Shown in pieces: positions 37,401 to 42,500 of a stretch of 42,500 nucleotides of DNA. The stretch's first letter is position 1; every line of letters starts with the position of its first letter. The stretch comes from Cristatella mucedo (taxonomy: Eukaryota; Bryozoa; Phylactolaemata; Cristatellidae). The notes under the pieces are model-generated. The model searched no databases and was not told the origin of the DNA. It saw nothing but the letters and a program-made list of their open reading frames with translations. The stretch spans positions 1,057,501 to 1,100,000 of the forward strand of contig WPIO01000088.1 in assembly GCA_009760855.2 (NCBI GenBank), read 5' to 3'. The position numbers and the translations under genes were made by a program.

Positions 37401-38439
37401 GAGCAGTGCAGTGATTTAGGATCCTTGGCTAGTTGTTTTGCACGCTCATTAACACGGTACCTCGAGTCGGACAGTTTCTGCTCGGATGTGGATATTCGAT
37501 GGCCTCTGCTCTACGATCCGTGGATTTGTGGCCAGCGGCTTTGTTGTGGTGCAGGCGGAGGCAGGCAGGCAGGCAGCCAGAGGATCGTAATAGTAGGCCG
37601 ATAGGAATAGATCGTAATAGTCCGGCTGGCCCGTCGAGCGTGCGTGATAATTGTCAGCGGTGTCGGAAATGCGCCTCATACGGACCTGTACATTTTCCTG
37701 AAGCGTTTCGACGTTTCGAGTGCACGCATCATCGTGTCTTCGGCAGATTGTTGTTCTCGTCGTAAATAAATTTATACGCGTACTGTAAGTACACTAGAAA
37801 GTCAATGTAACATTAAAGAACAGCTCAAGTAGTACGGAACCCTGCGGGAGCCTCTTAGGGTTTGTAGGAAGGAGCTCGTAGACGGGTTGGTATGCGAATA
37901 AAAGGAAGACTACGTTGCTGGATCTTGAGCCTGATTTTTAAAAAGACACCGCTGCCTTGAACTAAATAAAGGCCTGCCATGCGGGGCAAGTAGTGGAATC
38001 CGTGCCCTCAAAAAACGTCTCAGGCGTCACTCGTCAAGCGTCATTATAATTCCGGCTCGACCCAAGAGGCGATGCGCTCCGTGATGTGCTGCGCTCGCTG
38101 TACCGCCGCGCCGCGGAGCTGCCTCTAGCTGCTCAGGGAGTCCCACCAACGACCCGTCGTAATTATAATTGTTATAATATATGTAGTTACGTGTTGGAAG
38201 TAGGATGGCGCGACAATTGTTAGTTTTCCCCTTCGCACGAATATTCGCGGACGTAAACCCGCTGCTGAATATAAGACAATACAGAATCGCGCCATTTGGT
38301 ACATTTCGAATCTTTTCTTTGGTCGGAAGCGTCGTAGAATGTCAAATTGATGAGCAGTATCACTTTTCCGATTGCAAGGAGGCACCTTCTTTAGGCTGCG
38401 ATTCTCTCTTCAAGGTTCGCCGTCCAAACTGGACTGACT
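37401..38439. other. Intergenic, no gene recognised
   Basis: Contains (GGCA)n at 37561-37575 and AATAAA at about 37763 and 37965. No protein is recognised in its frames. Confidence 0.35.
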
Positions 38440-38535
38440 CGCCGACAAAGTCAAGCTCAAGTCCCGTGGCACCTGTGCGAAGCGTCCGAATAGAGATTCA
38501 GTTCTCTGAGGGTGCTATACAAATAAATTACATAT
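38440..38535 (+). mobile_element. SINE B 3' half
   Basis: CAAAGTCAAGCTCAAGTCCC (B-box region), CTGTGCGAAGCGTCCGAATAG, GATTCAGTTCTCTGAGGGTG, then AAATAAATTACA and a T run. The A-box half is missing. Confidence 0.75.
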
Positions 38536-40567
38536 TTTTTTTTTAAAAATATACTGCTCTATGGAAACCTCCCGAATCGCCGCAGCCGACTAATTGCAGG
38601 CGTCGATGTTGCGGATGTGGCGTTGCGGATGCGAGCATTGAGGCTGCTGATTCGCCCTTCGCAAAACACGAACCGTATCTGGATTAGGGAACCGTGTGCA
38701 GTTAAATTATATTAAAATATTAATTTTGCATCATTTTAGGAGAATGCGGCCCACAAAAAGGGCCCCAACTCGATTGTGACGGGTTCGACGACGGGCCGTC
38801 GGTCATCCGGAGTTACCCCCTCTTCATCGACGAGTAGGGTCGCCAAGCCCGAACCGCGACGGATACGCATATTTTGTGTCTCTAGCCTGTATTTCAAACG
38901 GAAGTTTAATTTATTAAAACTTTCGCCGAATTCAGGCGAGCTTATCCAGTTTTGCCTCCGCGGCTCCGCCGGTCCTACTTCCGCGTAGAGGTCAGCGGTC
39001 CCCGTCGGCCATCTATGGGTGGCGGGTTCAGCACACCCTTTGACCTTCTTTCCTCGCGCATGAGCCGAGTCCGGCGGGTTGGTGCGTGCTTCCGGTGCAC
39101 GAGTGCTTGCTTTCACGGTTCTGCACCATCCGACGGTATGGCCTGATTTACTTATTGCAGGGTGACACGTGCGCCGAAGGCAGATGTAGTGTTCTTTTTG
39201 GGTTCAATCGAGGGGCGGATGTTGTCGGCGAATTGGCGGGACTGGCGAGCCGCCGCCTGGCGGCGGCGGCGTCGTCGCTGCCTCAGCCGCCGTGCCCCGA
39301 TTTGCCGGCCCTTCGGCTGCCTTCGCTCCGATGCGCCATCGCGCGCTCGCCTCAGTTAATCGTGCGTGCGCTGCTAATCGTCGTAAGCTGGTGTATTAGT
39401 AGTTGCGTGTGCCGCCCTACGGACGGACGGATGGGGGGGGGGGGTAATCTCCATCCGTTTTGTCGCTTTCCGTCGCTTTAGGACGTTTTTGATCGCCGTG
39501 CTCAGTTTGCTCTGGCCGTGCCAAACGTTCGCTCTCGCACGCGTTTCCACTGAAACGCAACGCATTGTCGAGTGTTGCCGAGTGCACGCGCTCTAGATGT
39601 CCGTGAGCGATTGGTACGATTTTAAAATGCTTCCACCCGCACTTAAAAGAATTTCGAGTAGTAGCTGTTATCTGTGATGCTGCTGCTTAGCCTGACGTGC
39701 CTTCTTAGCACCGTCGCTTGGCATGGATGGTCGATTGTCAAGGATGTCATCGACCTGTTCTCAAGCAAGAGCAACCACTTGACGCTCCGCTAACCCGGCG
39801 GATTGTGCCAATGTCAAGGAAATTATCATGTATCTGAAAATCCGCCAGATCGCATTCCAGTAGTTAGATGGTTCAGCACTCTTCCCTTATGGAGAGTGTG
39901 GACTGCATCCCACTCTTTATCGATCCGAGCCCATCAAGTGGTGTTCCCATCTTTTGATTTTGCTTCTCATTTTGAGAATAGAAAGTGAGTGATTTGAGAT
40001 TGGACAGCAACGTCCAAGCAGCTTTGTGTGCTGCGCATACTTGCAAAATAAACCTAAGAAAAGTCACAGTGCTGCTTGTGTTGCTGCTGCTGCTGCTGTC
40101 ATTTCGTACCGCATCGGTACTGTATAGCAGCTGGCCGTGCAGCCAGTTGCCTGCACGGAGGAGCCCACTGACCGAGCCGGCCAACATCTGTAGATGATCT
40201 GAAGGTAACTAACAAGCTGGCTGCTGTGAAGTACACTGTAGACTGCATATCTATGAATGAGTGTCTTTACACGGGCGACAGTCATTCGTGGGCAGTATTT
40301 GTTTGCATCGATTGCATGATATCAACTTGTTTGTAGCAGTTGTCGGGATGTTTGCTAAGAGCCCAGGAGTCTGTAGATCCAACATTAGCAAGTTCATGGT
40401 GAACCAGTGCTCCAGTCTGTCTTCCTAGTGAGAAGACAGTGTTTGTGTTGCTAAGCCTGCCGTTGGCCGGGGATTTTTTGAGCTTTTGTTTGTCGCGTTA
40501 TGATGCTTGAGGCTTACTTGTCAGCGAGTGCAATACTACGAGAGTAATTATGAGCTGTATTCGTGCA
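38536..40567. other. Intergenic, no gene recognised
   Basis: GC-rich at 38740-39400, with open frames on both strands but no recognisable domain. An acceptor-like ATCATTTTAG (about 38740) precedes one frame. A G-run lies at 39433-39443 and a CTG run at 40085-40098. Confidence 0.35.
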
Positions 40568-40625
40568 AGCTTTGCGAGGATAGCTTTGCGAGGATAGCTT
40601 TGCGAGGATAGCTTTGCGAGAGATA
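40568..40625. repeat. 14-bp tandem repeat AGCTTTGCGAGGAT
   Basis: Three exact copies and a fourth partial copy (AGCTTTGCGAG). Confidence 0.9.
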
Positions 40626-41894
40626 AGCTTCCGTGTCCTGTCTAGGATCTAGGACACTGTCACACTGGAGTTTCAAGAGCTATATTTATTATTGCCAATC
40701 GTAGTGATATGCTTGAAGATGCCCCCAGTATTCAGCCAAACGGAAAAAATGTTAATGCGCTTATATTATACTTATGCAACAACTTGGCTAACCTTTTGAG
40801 CTACCAGTGGATGGATGATAGCATTTGCCTGAGTGATGTCTGTGTATCGACCAATCATGTATTACTGTGAAAGTTTTTCTAGGCTTGAATAGGTCCGATG
40901 GTTTATCAAGCTATTCTTGTATGTTATAGCAGCAGCAGTGAATAGAACTTACTTCGTACTAGCCAAGTAGCCCTGTGGGTGCTGGTTCGTTCCAATCAAA
41001 CGACGCTAGGCAGCAACAGGCTTAGTCAGACACCGCAGCTTATTAAGCATGCTTGCTGTCCAGGTAACGTTATTGATAACACATGGCCACCCGATAGCCT
41101 GAAGTCAGTTGCTGTCGAATGGCAGCTCAGACCTAAATAAAGAAATAAGAAATAGAAATAGAAATAAATAAACAATATAAAGCCGCCACGTATAGCTGAA
41201 AGAGACGAAGGAGATCGGTGGTTAGCACACGTAAGTCTTGCTTCTAGTTATGAGATGAATTTGTGTTTAAATATCAAATGTTGGTGAGCTTAAACTTTTG
41301 GGCCTGCACTGCTTCGATTGCTGCTGACGTGTTAAGAAGCCGTGTCATAATACCAGGAAACAACTCTGGAAGTCTTTGCAGGGAAAGCCAGCAATGGGTT
41401 TTTATGTAGCTCCATGGAGCTTTCTCTGAGCTTGCTCACAGCATGAGCCTAAAGCTGTCGTCAAGTTTACTCCCGTAGCTGTCACCGATGGCTTCCCATG
41501 TCCATAATGGTAAGGTTCGATATCGAAGCAGCAACTGCACAGCATCATCCATCCTTTAACTCCTTCATTGTTTACTAACGTTTAGTTTCTAAAGCCCTGT
41601 TGTTGCTTGTAGAATTGGTTGTTGCATAGGCTGTGATCGAATCCACAACTGTAGATGTTGCTAATCATCACATTTTCAGGCAGACCTTGATTTCGTGGCG
41701 TTCACGCATATTGCCTAGCTGTGGCCACCTGTTGGCTGTAGGGCGTGCAGGCAAGATGCAGGCATGCAAGATAGCATACTCAATATCAATATCCCCGAAA
41801 TTGTGCCGTGTTTTAGCCCCCACTGTGGAATGCCTGCAATTAGTGGACAACTCGGTGTGCAGATGCCAAGGTCGGATGCCAGGTATAGGATGTG
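40626..41894. other. Intergenic, no gene recognised
   Basis: An AAATAAAGAAATAAGAAATAG-like A-rich stretch near 41134-41175 and a strong donor-like CACGTAAGT (about 41228). No exon chain could be built. Confidence 0.35.
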
Positions 41895-42025
41895 ATGTAA
41901 TGTATCTCCGTCTGTAACTCCACAAAGTGGACGCTTTCTACGAGAAAGCGCTCGAACTACACGGCCCATGTCGTGACATGGTCGTGACATGTCACGGGGT
42001 GATTCGACGGGGTCGAATCCCCTGA
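41895..42025. other. Repeat C head fragment followed by a cluster of hairpins
   Basis: TGTATCTCCGTCTGTAACTC and CACAAAGT (41902-41927) are the first 30 bp of repeat C. Then come CGCTTTCT-ACG-AGAAAGCG (41932-41950), CATGTC-GT-GACATG (41968-41981), and GATTCGAC-GGG-GTCGAATC (42001-42019), the last overlapping a B-box-like GGGTCGAATCC. Confidence 0.65.
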
Positions 42026-42352
42026 AGCAGGCAGCTCTTCGTTGTAAAATGCAAGCCCAGAGTGACAGCTGCTGCTGCGGCCCAGGCTACGTCAGCTGCT
42101 GCGAATGTGACACTGTAAATCAGAATGCTGACGCTGAAAGGAGACATCTGAAAGTGAGGCTGTAAGTGAGTCGGCTGACCTTTGACACTAGTCAGTCGAA
42201 GGGCCAAAGGGGGGCGAGGCAAAGTCAGCATTAAACTGCATTAAAGCAGCCAAAAGAGATGGCCCGAGGTTCGAGCGCCTGAGATGCTTGCTCCTGCTAT
42301 TGCTGCAAGCGTTGTCATTGCTAGCCGATCTCACTGTCTGCAAAACCAGAGA

Positions 42353-42355
<3 letters not shown>
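42026..42355. other. Intergenic, no gene recognised
   Basis: Contains two CAGCTGCTGC blocks; no coding signal. Confidence 0.35.

Positions 42356-42430
<75 letters not shown>
42356..42430. repeat. (GA)n microsatellite
   Basis: About 75 bp of uninterrupted GA. Confidence 0.97.
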
Positions 42431-42432
<2 letters not shown>

Positions 42433-42500
42433 AAGCAGCTGCTCCCGTTCGAACCAGCCAACTCGCCGCGAGGCACGCGAATCTGTTCGTCCTGTCCGTC

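Noticed and set aside
38736-39116. Acceptor-like ATCATTTTAG followed by an open frame
   Set aside because: The frame runs into AT-rich sequence with no donor, domain or partner exon.

Overview
The window is nuclear DNA of an animal, most likely an invertebrate. The evidence is GT-AG introns, a multi-exon hnRNP U-type gene, a C/EBP-type bZIP gene, L2/CR1-like LINE fragments and tRNA-derived SINEs. The species cannot be named from the sequence.

Layout. Positions 1-2000: a SINE and a 1.3-kb 5'-truncated LINE on the minus strand. Positions 2104-10867: a complete minus-strand hnRNP U-like gene, rebuilt here as 14 coding exons giving 964 aa. It has a SAP DNA-binding domain, a long acidic segment, a short RS-like stretch, a SPRY domain, a P-loop nucleotide-binding domain and a long RGG/Gly tail. 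Every junction is GT-AG and keeps frame. Its 5' flank carries two abutting perfect palindromes, one centred on CACGTG. Intron 11 contains a 32-bp hairpin satellite.

Positions 11-22 kb: intergenic DNA, partly GC-rich, with many mobile-element fragments. One is a decayed minus-strand copy of a dispersed metazoan transposon-associated protein family (19990-21135). Positions 22959-23327: an intronless C/EBP-gamma-like bZIP gene of 122 aa. A 16-bp tandem array containing CGTCA lies upstream, and a (GAGT)32 tract begins 13 nt after the stop codon. Positions 24-42.5 kb: no confidently identified gene. The region holds repeats, several long microsatellites, a 27-bp minisatellite, a 112-bp perfect palindrome and one unrecognised 98-codon ORF with a nearby poly(A) signal (30408-30760).

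Mobile elements. Four interspersed families can be compared within the window: (1) an L2/CR1-like LINE with a TTATT-repeat tail; (2) SINE B, a tRNA-headed SINE whose 3' end resembles that LINE tail; (3) SINE A, a tRNA-headed SINE with its own tail and a conserved body hairpin; (4) 'repeat C', an element of about 350 bp with no recognised head, seen nine or ten times, one copy of which interrupts a LINE. The two identified genes (a nuclear RNA/chromatin protein and a transcription factor) have no evident functional link. Family letters are local labels.
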